Source: Gammaproteobacteria bacterium
Lineage (GTDB): Bacteria; Pseudomonadota; Gammaproteobacteria; Steroidobacterales; Steroidobacteraceae
NCBI GenBank assembly: GCA_003132025.1
Contig: PKWJ01000026.1
Location: forward strand, 1-54,577
Direction of reading: 5' to 3'
Length of the DNA stretch: 54,577 bases
This document shows positions 1 through 7,868 of the stretch, one piece after another. The translations under genes were made by a program, and so were the position numbers. Positions within the stretch are counted from its first letter, which is position 1, and every line of letters starts with the position of its first letter. The notes under the pieces were generated by a model. That model was not told the origin of the DNA and did not search any database. It saw nothing but the letters and a program-made list of their open reading frames with translations.

Positions 1-633
1 GACGTCGACGGTGCGCTCGTCGATCTCCGCCGCCTGCCCCCAAACCGCATCGAGCAGCTGGGCGCGCGAGAACACCCGGCCGGGCTTTTCGAGCAGATAT
101 TCGAGCAGCCGGAACTCGGTCGGGCCGAGGTGAATGTCGCGCACGCCGCGGCGAACGCGCCGGGTCTCCCGATCGAGGTCGAGGTCGCCGGCATAAAGGC
201 GTTCGGCGATCCGCTCCGGCCGGCTGCGCCTGAGCAGCGCCCGCACCCGTGCCATAAGCTCGGGCACCGAGAACGGCTTGACCACATAGTCGTCGGCGCC
301 GACCGATAGGCCCCGCACCCGCTCGGCTTCCTCGCCGCGCGCAGTCACCATGATGACCGGAAGCGTGCGGGTGGCCTCCCGCGCCCGCAACCGGCGGCAG
401 ATTTCGAGCCCCGAGACGCCGGGCAGCATCCAGTCGAGGATGACGAGGTCGGGCGCGTTTTCCGCGAGCCGCAGCTCGGCCTCGTCGCCGCGCGCCACGT
501 TCTCGACGACGTAGCCTTCGGACTCGAGGTTATAGCCCAAGAGCAACGCCAGATCGGATTCGTCCTCGACGATGAGAATGCGTGGCGCGGACGCAGCCCC
601 GGGACGGACGCTCTCCTTGCGCGCCTGGTTCAT
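1..633 (-). CDS. phoB: PhoB-family response regulator, copy 1 (C-terminus off window)
   Basis: Two-component DNA-binding regulator of the OmpR/PhoB class, expected to control phosphate-starvation genes. The window holds 211 codons from the ATG at 633; about 20 C-terminal residues lie beyond the left edge. The receiver domain shows the acidic pair (IVEDE), a phospho-acceptor Asp67 in ILDWMLP, Thr97 and Lys119 in VVKPFS. The winged-helix domain shows LGPTEFRLLEYLLE and DERTVDV. The start overlaps the stop of the upstream phoU1 by ATGA, so the two are translationally coupled. It is clearly different from the second PhoB at 7100-7798 and looks closer to alphaproteobacterial PhoB, which is my inference. 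No cognate phoR is seen beside this copy. Confidence 0.93.
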   Translation of the reverse strand, partial: MNQARKESVRPGAASAPRILIVEDESDLALLLGYNLESEGYVVENVARGDEAELRLAENAPDLVILDWMLPGVSGLEICRRLRAREATRTLPVIMVTARGEEAERVRGLSVGADDYVVKPFSVPELMARVRALLRRSRPERIAERLYAGDLDLDRETRRVRRGVRDIHLGPTEFRLLEYLLEKPGRVFSRAQLLDAVWGQAAEIDERTVDV

Positions 634-1355
634 CACGACTCCCCTCTGGCGTCCGCTTCGATGTCCGACTCCTGGCGGCCCCGCGGCCGGTCGGTCGGCA
701 GGGTCGAACCGGTCACGAGATAGAACACGGTTTCGGCAATGTTTGTGGCGTGGTCGCCGATCCGCTCGATATTCTTGGAGCAGAACAGAAGATGGGCGCA
801 GAAGGTGATGTTGCGCGGATCCTCCATCATGTGGGTCAGGAGATCGCGGAAGACTGAATCCTCGAGGGCGTCGAGATCGGCGTCCCGCTCCCAGACGGCA
901 AGCGCCCGCTCGATGTCGCGCTGGGCGTAGGCGTCGAGCACATCCTTCATCAGTTCGAGCGCGAAGTCGTTCATGTGCTTGATGCCGACGATGGCGCGCG
1001 GAACCCGGGACTCGAGGCCGATCTTGACCGAGCGCTTGGCGATGTTCTTGGCCAGATCTCCGACCCGCTCGAGATCCCCGGCGACGCGAATGGCGCCGAT
1101 GATCTCGCGCAAGTCGATCGCCACCGGCTGGCGGCGCGCAATCGTCAGGACCGCCTGCTCCTCGACCTCGCGCTGCAGCATGTCCAGCCGCGGATCGGTC
1201 GAAACGACCTGATGGGCGAGCGCGGTGTCGGCGGCGGCGAGCGCATCCATGGCGTCGATCACCATTTTCTCGGCGAGGCCGCCCATCTCGGCGATGCGCC
1301 GCTCGAGCAGGTCGAGGTCCTTGTCGTAGGCTCTGACGGTATGCTGGTCCACCAC
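633..1355 (-). CDS. phoU: Phosphate signalling protein PhoU, copy 1 (alpha-like)
   Basis: PhoU is a cytoplasmic helical-bundle protein that links the PstSCAB transporter to PhoR and damps PhoB activation. The start is a GTG at 1355 preceded by GGGAGGC at a good distance, giving 240 residues, the usual PhoU length. The duplicated metal-binding PhoU repeats are visible as DLERVGDLAKNIAKRS and NIERIGDHATNIAETV. The N-terminus (YDKDLDLLERRIAEMGG) resembles alphaproteobacterial PhoU and differs strongly from the two other PhoU proteins in this window. It lies 14 bases after pstB and overlaps phoB copy 1 by ATGA, so pstB-phoU-phoB is a coupled unit like the end of an alphaproteobacterial pst operon. 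Confidence 0.93.
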   Translation of the reverse strand: MVDQHTVRAYDKDLDLLERRIAEMGGLAEKMVIDAMDALAAADTALAHQVVSTDPRLDMLQREVEEQAVLTIARRQPVAIDLREIIGAIRVAGDLERVGDLAKNIAKRSVKIGLESRVPRAIVGIKHMNDFALELMKDVLDAYAQRDIERALAVWERDADLDALEDSVFRDLLTHMMEDPRNITFCAHLLFCSKNIERIGDHATNIAETVFYLVTGSTLPTDRPRGRQESDIEADARGES

Positions 1356-1369
1356 GGCGTTGCCTCCCG

Positions 1370-2287
1370 TTAGCCGAAGCGGCCGGTGACGTAATCCTGG
1401 GTGCGCTTGTCGCGCGGCGAGGTGAAGACGGCGTTCGTCTCCGCGAATTCGACCATCTCGCCCAGATACATGAAGGCGGTATAGTGTGAGACGCGCGCGG
1501 CCTGCTGCATGTTGTGGGTGACGATCAGCACCGTGACCTGCTCGCGCAGCGCGGCGATCAACTCCTCGATGCGGGCGGTGGCAATCGGGTCCAGCGCCGA
1601 GGTCGGCTCGTCGAACAGCAGCATCTCCGGGTTGGTGGCGAGCGCGCGCGCGATGCACAGACGCTGCTGCTGGCCGCCGGACAGTGACAGCGCGGAAGTA
1701 GCGAGGCGGTCCTTCACCTCGTCCCACAGCGCCGCCTCGCGCAGTGCCTTTTCGACCTCTTCCTGGATACGAATCTGCGAACGCACGCCGCGGATGCGCA
1801 GTCCGTAGGCGACGTTCTCGAAAATCGACTTCGGAAATGGATTGGGCTTCTGGAACACCATGCCGATGCGCATGCGCACTTCGATCGGATCGATGTTGCG
1901 GGCGACCAGGTTGATGTCCTCCGGCAGCAGCCGGATGCAGCCCTCGTAGCGCGTGCCGGGCGTCAGGTCGTGCATGCGGTTGAAACAGCGCAGGAACGTG
2001 GTCTTGCCGCAGCCGGAGGGCCCGATCAGCGCCGTGACCTGCTTCTCGCGGATATCCATGGTGAGGCTCTTGAGCGCCTTGAGCTCGCCATAGTAGAAAT
2101 CCAGCGCCTCGACCCGGGCCTTCACCGGCGCCTTGAGCGCCGCCGTGCGCCGGGTCTCGTCCACCGCCACCTGCAGCATGCCGCGACCGCTGGCGCGGAT
2201 AGGAATCACCCCGGTGTCGATATCCGACGCCGGCAGGAAACCGGCGGACTCGGCTTCGGGCGGCTTGCTTCTCACCAGTTGTTCCAT
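1370..2287 (-). CDS. pstB: Phosphate ABC transporter ATPase PstB (orphan)
   Basis: ATPase subunit of the high-affinity phosphate importer; it should dock on a PstC/PstA permease. The protein has 305 residues. It shows Walker [10 protein letters not shown] (about 89-97), the Q-loop region VFQKPNPFP, the ABC signature LSGGQQQR (about 202-209) and Walker B LLFDEP (about 223-228). PstB is usually near 255-260 residues, so this copy carries roughly 50 extra N-terminal residues. Those may be real, or the start may lie further in; the ATG at 2287 has no good ribosome binding site. No pstS, pstC or pstA lies in the window. The gene is flanked by phoU copies on both sides, an unusual arrangement. Confidence 0.93.
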   Translation of the reverse strand: MEQLVRSKPPEAESAGFLPASDIDTGVIPIRASGRGMLQVAVDETRRTAALKAPVKARVEALDFYYGELKALKSLTMDIREKQVTALIGPSGCGKTTFLRCFNRMHDLTPGTRYEGCIRLLPEDINLVARNIDPIEVRMRIGMVFQKPNPFPKSIFENVAYGLRIRGVRSQIRIQEEVEKALREAALWDEVKDRLATSALSLSGGQQQRLCIARALATNPEMLLFDEPTSALDPIATARIEELIAALREQVTVLIVTHNMQQAARVSHYTAFMYLGEMVEFAETNAVFTSPRDKRTQDYVTGRFG

Positions 2288-2327
2288 AAATTCATACAGC
2301 TACCGTCGGCAGAGGCCATCAGCGCCC

Positions 2328-3050
2328 TCAGCCCCGTGGCGCTTGCAGCTCCTTCTCTATCTCCTCGATCTTGATGTGGCGTACGTCTTTGCCCAGCACC
2401 AGGTAGATGAGGTACTCGCAGATATTCTTGGCGTGGTCCCCGATGCGTTCCAGTGATCGTACCACCCACATGACGTCGAGCGCCCGCCGAATTGAGCGCG
2501 GATCTTCCATCATAAAGGTAATGTTCTGGCGGTGGATGGCCTCGTACTCCTCGTCCACCGTACGGTCGCGGCGCAGCACTTCCAGCGCCAGCTTGGTATC
2601 GAAGCGCGCGAACGCATCGAGCGTATCGTGCACCATATCGATCACCACTTCGCCCAGATTGCGCACTTCGCGATAGCGGTTGTTGGGCCGCTCGCGCAGC
2701 GCCAGCCGGGCGGCGATCGCGGCCACCTTCTCGCCCTCATCGCCGATCCGCTCCAGGTCCGTGATCGTCTTGAGGATGGTGATGATGAGCCGCAAATCCG
2801 ACGCGGTCGGCCCGCGGGTGGCGAGTATGCGGCCGCAGTCCTCGTCGATCGAACGCTCCAGCTGATTGACCCGCAACTCCTCCTGGGCCACGCGTACCAT
2901 GACCCGGGCGTCGGGCTCGGTGATACCGCCAATCGCCTGCGTCAGCTGCCGTTCCACCAGACCGCCCATCTCCAGCACGCTGCTGCGTACTCGCTCCAGA
3001 TCGGTGTTGTAGCGGCTGGAAATGTGGTGGCTCAGGCCCTCGGTGCTCAT
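2328..3050 (-). CDS. phoU: Phosphate signalling protein PhoU, copy 2 (gamma-like)
   Basis: A second PhoU of 240 residues. Its N-terminus (SHHISSRYNTDLERVRSSVL then EMGG) matches the gammaproteobacterial PhoU pattern, and both PhoU repeats are present (DLERIGDEGEKVAAIA and SLERIGDHAKNICEYL). It is closely similar to copy 3 at 4846-5577, so those two are probably paralogues from a duplication. It heads the leftward run phoU2-pstB-phoU1-phoB1. No Shine-Dalgarno sequence precedes the ATG at 3050, and a Pho-box-like site with a -10 hexamer sits so close upstream that the transcript may be nearly leaderless. The conserved N-terminus supports this start. Confidence 0.94.
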   Translation of the reverse strand: MSTEGLSHHISSRYNTDLERVRSSVLEMGGLVERQLTQAIGGITEPDARVMVRVAQEELRVNQLERSIDEDCGRILATRGPTASDLRLIITILKTITDLERIGDEGEKVAAIAARLALRERPNNRYREVRNLGEVVIDMVHDTLDAFARFDTKLALEVLRRDRTVDEEYEAIHRQNITFMMEDPRSIRRALDVMWVVRSLERIGDHAKNICEYLIYLVLGKDVRHIKIEEIEKELQAPRG

Positions 3051-3073
3051 CCATGCATGGTATACGGATCGTC

Positions 3074-3091
3074 ATGACACATTTGTGTCAG
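3074..3091 (-). promoter_or_regulatory. Pho-box-like site upstream of phoU copy 2
   Basis: Read on the minus strand the site is CTGACAC-AAAT-GTGTCAT, two 7-base half-sites with the 4-base spacer of the PhoB consensus CTGTCAT-N4-CTGTCAT; 5 of 7 and 6 of 7 bases match. Nine bases downstream lies TATACC (3064 to 3059), a fair -10 hexamer at the distance expected for PhoB-activated promoters. The same bases also contain a perfect inverted repeat, TGACACA-TT-TGTGTCA (3075-3090), so a dimeric repressor site is an alternative reading. Confidence 0.5.
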
Positions 3092-3094
3092 CCC

Positions 3095-3123
3095 TTGTGG
3101 GTAGCGCGCGCGCACCGTATAAG
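3095..3123 (+). promoter_or_regulatory. Candidate sigma-70 promoter for dapE
   Basis: A -35-like TTGTGG (3095-3100) and a -10-like TATAAG (3118-3123) are separated by 17 bases, the optimal spacing. They lie about 90 bases upstream of the dapE start. The promoter abuts the Pho-box-like site serving the divergent phoU2, so the two could interfere. The -35 is weak (3 of 6 bases). Confidence 0.4.
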
Positions 3124-3212
3124 GCGCCGAGCCGATCCGGCCCGCCAGTCGCTTCTGGCGGCGCCGTGGCATCGGCACCGCTTCCGGCCCGCGGTTTTTT
3201 GGAAGGAGAACA

Positions 3213-4340
3213 ATGTCCGCCACGCTCGAACTGACTCATGACCTGATCGCACGAGCTTCCGTGACCCCGGCCGACGAAGGCTGCCAGGACCTGATGGCCA
3301 GTCGCCTGAGCCACATAGGATTTCGGGTCGAGCGCCTGCGTTATGGGAATGTCGACAATCTGTGGGCACGGCGCGGCGATGGCGGCCCGCTGCTGTGCTT
3401 TGCCGGACACACCGACGTTGTGCCCACCGGCCCGCTCGAGGAGTGGCGCTCGGATCCGTTCAAGCCCGCCATCCGCGAGGGGTTACTGTACGGTCGCGGC
3501 GCGGCCGACATGAAGAGCGGGCTGGCGGCGATGCTGACCGCCACCGAGAGCTTCGTCGCCGAGCGCGCCGCCCATCGCGGTGCCATAGCGTTCCTTATCA
3601 CCAGCGATGAGGAGGGCCCGTCGGTGGACGGCACCCGCCGCGTGATCGAGACGTTGCGCGAGCGCGGCGAACGCATCGACTGGTGCATCGTCGGCGAGCC
3701 TTCGAGCGAAACCAGCATCGGCGACACCATCAAGATCGGCCGCCGTGGATCGCTGTCCGGCCGCCTCACCGTCCACGGCGTGCAGGGCCATATCGCCTAT
3801 CCGCAGTTCGCCGACAATCCGATCCACAGCTTCGCCCCGGCACTGGCCGAACTGTCCAGCCGCCTGTGGGACCAGGGCAATGAGCACTTTCAGCCCACGA
3901 CCTTCCAGGTGTCCAATCTCAATGCCGGCACCGGCGCTCCGAACGTGATCCCGGGCGAACTCAAGGCGCGCTTCAACCTGCGCTACTCGTCGGTCCAGAC
4001 ACTCGAGCAGCTCAAGGCCACGGTAGAGGAAGTGCTCACCCGCCATAAGGTGAAGTACACGCTCGAGTGGTATCTGTCCGGAGAGCCGTTCTACACCCCG
4101 CCAGGGCCGCTTTCGAGCGCGGTGTGCGCGGCCGTTCGCACCGTCACCGGGCGCGAGCCGTCGCTATCGACCGGCGGCGGCACCTCCGACGGGCGCTTCA
4201 TTGCACCGATGGGCGCGCAGGTAGTCGAGCTCGGCGTCGTCAACGCCAGTATCCACAAGGTGAACGAGTGCGTGCGCATCGAGGACATCGATACGCTGCA
4301 TGCAATATATCTGCAGGCGCTGCGAAATCTGCTGACCTAG
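3213..4340 (+). CDS. dapE: Succinyl-diaminopimelate desuccinylase DapE
   Basis: Zinc hydrolase of the succinylase branch of lysine and meso-diaminopimelate synthesis; it converts N-succinyl-L,L-DAP to L,L-DAP and succinate in the cytoplasm. The 375 residues match the family length. Metal ligands and catalytic residues are in place: H66 and D68 (GHTDVVP), D99 (GAADMKSG), E133/E134 (SDEEGP), E162 (VGEPSS) and H348 (ASIHKVNE). The dimerisation lid lies about 180-290. The ATG at 3213 follows a strong GGAAGGAG. The stop shares the four bases CTAG with the stop of the convergent dsbB. It stands alone on the plus strand between two phosphate-signalling runs. Confidence 0.97.
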   Translation: MSATLELTHDLIARASVTPADEGCQDLMASRLSHIGFRVERLRYGNVDNLWARRGDGGPLLCFAGHTDVVPTGPLEEWRSDPFKPAIREGLLYGRGAADMKSGLAAMLTATESFVAERAAHRGAIAFLITSDEEGPSVDGTRRVIETLRERGERIDWCIVGEPSSETSIGDTIKIGRRGSLSGRLTVHGVQGHIAYPQFADNPIHSFAPALAELSSRLWDQGNEHFQPTTFQVSNLNAGTGAPNVIPGELKARFNLRYSSVQTLEQLKATVEEVLTRHKVKYTLEWYLSGEPFYTPPGPLSSAVCAAVRTVTGREPSLSTGGGTSDGRFIAPMGAQVVELGVVNASIHKVNECVRIEDIDTLHAIYLQALRNLLT

Positions 4341-4846
4341 CCGCCGTCCCGCCCGGCGGCCGGCGCGCGCCGGCCGGAAAGGTTGGCGTAGGCACCCAGT
4401 GCGCCCAAAGCTGCGGCCGCGAGCAACACCCAGCCGGGCATCGACAGACCGAGCATCGTCCAGGTGACCTGGGCGCACTCGCCAGAGCCACTCAGAACTT
4501 TGCGCACCACCTCCGCGAGTGGGAGAACCTCCAGCATGTACGACAACGTCGCGCCACAGGCCGGCACCGCGCCTTCTGGCAGATGCTGGATCCAGAAGTG
4601 GCGCGCTGCGACTGCCATGGTTGCGAGCGCGGCGAGCAGCAGCAGCACACCGTACACCCGCGCACCCCAGCGCCTCGGGTGATGCAGAGCGGCGAGGAGA
4701 AACAGCACGCCGACGGCGGCGACACCGACACGTTGGAAGATGCACAGCGGACAGGGTTCCAGATGCAGCACCGCCTGCGCATACCAGGCGTAACCCAGCA
4801 GTCCCAGGCATAGCGCGACGCCCAGGAAATTCAATTCGCGGCGCAT
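4337..4846 (-). CDS. dsbB: Disulfide bond formation protein DsbB
   Basis: Inner-membrane quinone reductase that reoxidises DsbA and so drives periplasmic disulfide formation. The 169 residues match the family. Four transmembrane segments are visible. The first redox pair is CPLC in [11 protein letters not shown]; the second pair is the Cys in PACGATLSY and the Cys in [10 protein letters not shown], followed by the family hallmark LGLSMPGW. The ATG at 4846 overlaps the stop of phoU copy 3 by ATGA, so the gene is coupled to phoU3. A longer in-frame reading upstream runs through phoU3 in another frame and has no family similarity. The stop overlaps that of dapE. Confidence 0.96.
   Translation of the reverse strand: MRRELNFLGVALCLGLLGYAWYAQAVLHLEPCPLCIFQRVGVAAVGVLFLLAALHHPRRWGARVYGVLLLLAALATMAVAARHFWIQHLPEGAVPACGATLSYMLEVLPLAEVVRKVLSGSGECAQVTWTMLGLSMPGWVLLAAAALGALGAYANLSGRRAPAAGRDGG
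4357..4376. repeat. 20-bp perfect GC palindrome at the dapE/dsbB convergence
   Basis: The 20 bases from 4357 to 4376 (core GGCCGGCGCGCGCCGGCC) equal their own reverse complement. They start 17 bases past the dapE stop and lie within the last codons of dsbB. No run of T follows on either strand, so it is not a classical intrinsic terminator, but it could slow convergent polymerases. Confidence 0.6.
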
Positions 4847-5577
4847 CAGCTGCGGCGTACTGCCCGTTCGGCCAGCTCGCGCTCGATATGATCCAGCGAG
4901 GTATGGCGCACGTCCTTGCCGTGCACCATGTAGATCACGTATTCGCAGATGTTCTTGGCGTGATCGCCGATGCGCTCCAGCGACCGCACCACCCACATGA
5001 CGTCGAGGGCGCGCCGGATGGTGCGCGGGTCCTCCATCATGAACGTGATGCACTGGCGCTGAATGGCCTCGTATTCCTCGTCCACCACCCGGTCCTGGCG
5101 GCAGGTCCTGAGAGCAGCGTCGGCATCCAGCCGTGCAAAGGCGTCGAGCGTGTCGTGTACCAGCACCTGTACCGTGCGTCCCAGGTGCTTCACCTCGCGG
5201 TAGCGGTCGGCTGGGCGTTCGATGGTCGCCAGCCGCGCGGCAATCAGCCCGATTTTCTCGCATTCGTCGCCGATGCGCTCCAGGTCGGTAATGGTCTTTA
5301 TGGTGGCGACGATCATGCGCAGGTCACCGGCTGCCGGCGAGCGGGTCGCAAGGATGCGGCTGCAGTCCTCGTCGATCGAGACCTCCATGCCATTGACCTT
5401 GTAATCGTCCCTGGCCACCTCGCGCCCGAGCGAACTGTCGGCGTCCACCAGCGACATGAGGCTGCGGCTGAGTTGATCCTCGACAAAGCCGCCCATCGCC
5501 AGCACTTTGCTGCGCACCCGTTCCAGATCTTCATTAAAGCGCTTCGAGGTGTGGTGGGAGATGTCAGCGGCTTGCAT
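4846..5577 (-). CDS. phoU: Phosphate signalling protein PhoU, copy 3 (gamma-like)
   Basis: Third PhoU in the window, 243 residues, starting at an ATG preceded by GAGG. Both PhoU repeats are clear (DLERIGDECEKIGLIA and SLERIGDHAKNICEYV). It is very similar along its length to copy 2 (shared SHH.S.R.NEDLERVRS, MMEDPR.IRRALDVMWVVRS and GKDVRH segments). It lies downstream of phoB2-phoR on the same strand, 174 bases after phoR, and is coupled to dsbB by ATGA. By position it is the natural partner of PhoR. A TATATT hexamer lies about 50 bases upstream of the start, but no convincing -35 goes with it. Confidence 0.95.
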   Translation of the reverse strand: MQAADISHHTSKRFNEDLERVRSKVLAMGGFVEDQLSRSLMSLVDADSSLGREVARDDYKVNGMEVSIDEDCSRILATRSPAAGDLRMIVATIKTITDLERIGDECEKIGLIAARLATIERPADRYREVKHLGRTVQVLVHDTLDAFARLDADAALRTCRQDRVVDEEYEAIQRQCITFMMEDPRTIRRALDVMWVVRSLERIGDHAKNICEYVIYMVHGKDVRHTSLDHIERELAERAVRRS

Positions 5578-5751
5578 TGGTCAGGCCTCGATAGCTCGGT
5601 TGCGCGGCGTAGCGCGCACTCTAGTGAATATAGCGCAATCGCAGGCTGTGGCACGCGATGCATTTCGCAGCTTTTGGAAATAGTCGCCGCCCCGGGCGTG
5701 CAGCGTTGCGGCGCGCAGCGCCATGGATGCCGTCAGCATCCGGTACCCGCA

Positions 5752-7062
5752 CTAGACGACCGCCTCTTTTACCGGGATCTGCAGCCGCTCGCGCGGAAAG
5801 TCGCAGGTAAACTTACTGCCCTGGCCTTCCTCGCTTTCGATCGACAGCTGCGCGCCGTGTCGTTGCAGCACGTGCTTGACGATCGCCAGTCCCAGGCCCG
5901 AGCCGCCGGTGGCGCGGCTGCGCCCGGCGTCGACCCGGTAGAAGCGTTCGGTCAGGCGCGGGATGTGCTCGGAGGCGATGCCGATACCGGTATCGGTGAC
6001 CGAAAAGTGCCCGCCCCGATCGTCGGTCCACCAGCGGATCTGCACCGAGCCGTTCGGCGGGGTGTACTTGGCGGCATTTTCCACCAGATTGGAGAATGCG
6101 GAGTGAATCTGGATGTCCTCGCCGAGCAGCATGGCATGCGAGTCGGCGCGCACCAGTACCTGCGCCGGGTGCTGCGGGCGCGCGAGCACGTCCTGGCGCA
6201 GCTGCGCCATCAGCGCTACCACGTCGATCGGCTGGCCCACGGCATCGCTGTCCGATGACTCCAGCCGCGACAGCTCGATCAGATCCTGCACGATGCTGGT
6301 CATGCGCTGCGCCTGCCGCCGCATCTCCTGCAGCGGGCCGGCCAGCGCCGGATCGACCTCGGTATCCTGCGCCAGCGTCTCCAGGTAACCCGAGATCACG
6401 GTCAATGGCGAGCGTAGTTCATGCGATGCGTTGGCGACAAAGTCCTTGCGCATCGCCTCCAGCCTCGCCTCGCGCGTTACATCGCGCACCAGCACCAGCA
6501 GCTGTCCTGCTCCATAAGGCACGATCTGCAGCGACAGGTGCTGCTCGGTGCCGACCGAAGAGCGCACGATCACCGGCGTCGCATACTGACTGCCGCGCAG
6601 GTAGCGCACGAACTCGGGCTGGCGCACCAGGTTCTCGATCCGCAGCCCGAAATCGGTCTTGCCGCGAAAGCCCAGCAGGCGCGCCGCTGTCCGGTTGAAC
6701 CACAGGATCTCGGCCTGCGGATTGAGCACCACCACGCCATCGGGCATCGCCGCGGTCGAGCGGCGCAACTCGCGCAATAGCCGCAGCAGGCGCTGCTTGT
6801 GGAACTGCTTGCGCCGATACAGGCGCACGATCATCGCGATCAGATGGCCCCAGGGGCCGGGCTGCTCCGGAGCCAGCTCGGTTTGATCGGCCTGCAGCCA
6901 GCGCAGCACGCGCAGCAGGTGCAGCAACTGCAGCCCCAAGGCGATCGCCAGCACCGTGGCCACGCCTGCCCACGGGACGCCGAAGATGAGACCGACCACG
7001 AGCCCGATCGCCAGCGCAGCCGACAATCGCATGCTCAGAGACAACCAACCGCCGGAATTCAT
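5752..7062 (-). CDS. phoR: Phosphate regulon sensor histidine kinase PhoR
   Basis: Membrane histidine kinase that phosphorylates PhoB when phosphate is scarce. It has 436 residues. Two hydrophobic segments lie near 12-30 and 31-50 with almost no periplasmic loop, as is typical of PhoR. A charged linker and a PAS domain (about 100-195, VVLNPQAEILWFNRTAARLLG) precede the HisKA domain with phospho-acceptor H214 in NASHELRSPLT. The HATPase domain has the N-box (NLVENAAKYT), G1 (VTDTGIGI) and G2 (GGSGLGLAIVKH). It follows phoB2 by 37 bases, so phoB-phoR form an operon. It is the only phoR in the window and may serve both PhoB copies. Confidence 0.96.
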   Translation of the reverse strand: MNSGGWLSLSMRLSAALAIGLVVGLIFGVPWAGVATVLAIALGLQLLHLLRVLRWLQADQTELAPEQPGPWGHLIAMIVRLYRRKQFHKQRLLRLLRELRRSTAAMPDGVVVLNPQAEILWFNRTAARLLGFRGKTDFGLRIENLVRQPEFVRYLRGSQYATPVIVRSSVGTEQHLSLQIVPYGAGQLLVLVRDVTREARLEAMRKDFVANASHELRSPLTVISGYLETLAQDTEVDPALAGPLQEMRRQAQRMTSIVQDLIELSRLESSDSDAVGQPIDVVALMAQLRQDVLARPQHPAQVLVRADSHAMLLGEDIQIHSAFSNLVENAAKYTPPNGSVQIRWWTDDRGGHFSVTDTGIGIASEHIPRLTERFYRVDAGRSRATGGSGLGLAIVKHVLQRHGAQLSIESEEGQGSKFTCDFPRERLQIPVKEAVV

Positions 7063-7099
7063 GCGTGGCTAGGACCCGCCTGCCGAATCGACCCGGCCG

Positions 7100-7798
7100 T
7101 CAGGATTCCGGCCGTGCCGAAAAACGATAGCCTGCTCCGCGCACGGTCTGTACCAGCCGATCGTAGCCGTAGTCATCGAGTGCCTTGCGCAGACGCCGTA
7201 TATGGACGTCGATGGTGCGCTCCTCGACGTACACATTTCCACCCCAGACGCGGTCGAGCAGCTGCTCACGGCTGTAGACCCGCTCCGGGTGCGTCATGAA
7301 AAACTCCAGTAGGCGATACTCGGTCGGGCCCAGTGTGACGGTGCGTTCGCCCACCATGACGCGATGGCCGGCACGATCGAGCGTCAGGTCGTCGATGCGC
7401 ACCAGCTCGGTCTCGTCCTGGCCGCCGCTGCGCCGCAGCACCGCATTTACGCGCGCAATCAGCTCGCGCGGTGAAAACGGCTTGGTCATATAGTCGTCGG
7501 CGCCGCCGTCCAGGCCTGCGACTTTATCCACTTCCTCGGCGCGCGCGGTAAGCATGATGATCGGCAGGTCACGCGTATCGCGTTCGCGCTTGAGCGAGCG
7601 CGTGAGCTCCAGGCCGCTGTTATCGGGCAGCATCCAGTCGATCAGGACCAGGTCAGGGCGGCGATCCGCCAGCGCGGCCCTGGCCGCCCTGCAGTCTTCC
7701 GCCTCACGCACGTCAAAACCGGCACGCCGCAGCCCGAACGCGATCATCTCGCGAATCGGCCGTTCGTCCTCGACAACCAAAATCTGCTTTGAAGTCAT
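7100..7798 (-). CDS. phoB: Phosphate response regulator PhoB, copy 2
   Basis: OmpR-class regulator of the Pho regulon, 232 residues. The receiver has EDE at 10-12, phospho-acceptor Asp54 ([11 protein letters not shown]), Thr in MLTAR and Lys in MTKPFS. The winged-helix domain ends with the PhoB signature [16 protein letters not shown] and VRGAGYRFS. It is the first gene of phoB-phoR-phoU3-dsbB and lies 70 bases after tsaB. A degenerate Pho-box at 7837-7854 suggests autoregulation, as known for E. coli phoB. The order phoB-phoR and the close fit to gammaproteobacterial PhoB make this the likely native copy. Confidence 0.97.
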   Translation of the reverse strand: MTSKQILVVEDERPIREMIAFGLRRAGFDVREAEDCRAARAALADRRPDLVLIDWMLPDNSGLELTRSLKRERDTRDLPIIMLTARAEEVDKVAGLDGGADDYMTKPFSPRELIARVNAVLRRSGGQDETELVRIDDLTLDRAGHRVMVGERTVTLGPTEYRLLEFFMTHPERVYSREQLLDRVWGGNVYVEERTIDVHIRRLRKALDDYGYDRLVQTVRGAGYRFSARPES

Positions 7799-7836
7799 AT
7801 TGTTGCAAGCCTGCGGGCAAACCTTAGGGGTCGCTT

Positions 7837-7854
7837 GTTACAGTCGTATGACGC
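7837..7854 (-). promoter_or_regulatory. Degenerate Pho-box upstream of phoB copy 2
   Basis: On the minus strand the site reads GCGTCAT-ACGA-CTGTAAC. Each half-site matches 5 of 7 bases of CTGTCAT with the correct 4-base spacer. A poor -10-like TAAGGT follows 10 bases later, and the phoB2 start is about 40 bases downstream. This would fit phoB autoregulation. Confidence 0.35.
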
Positions 7855-7868
7855 CCGGCGCGAATTCC

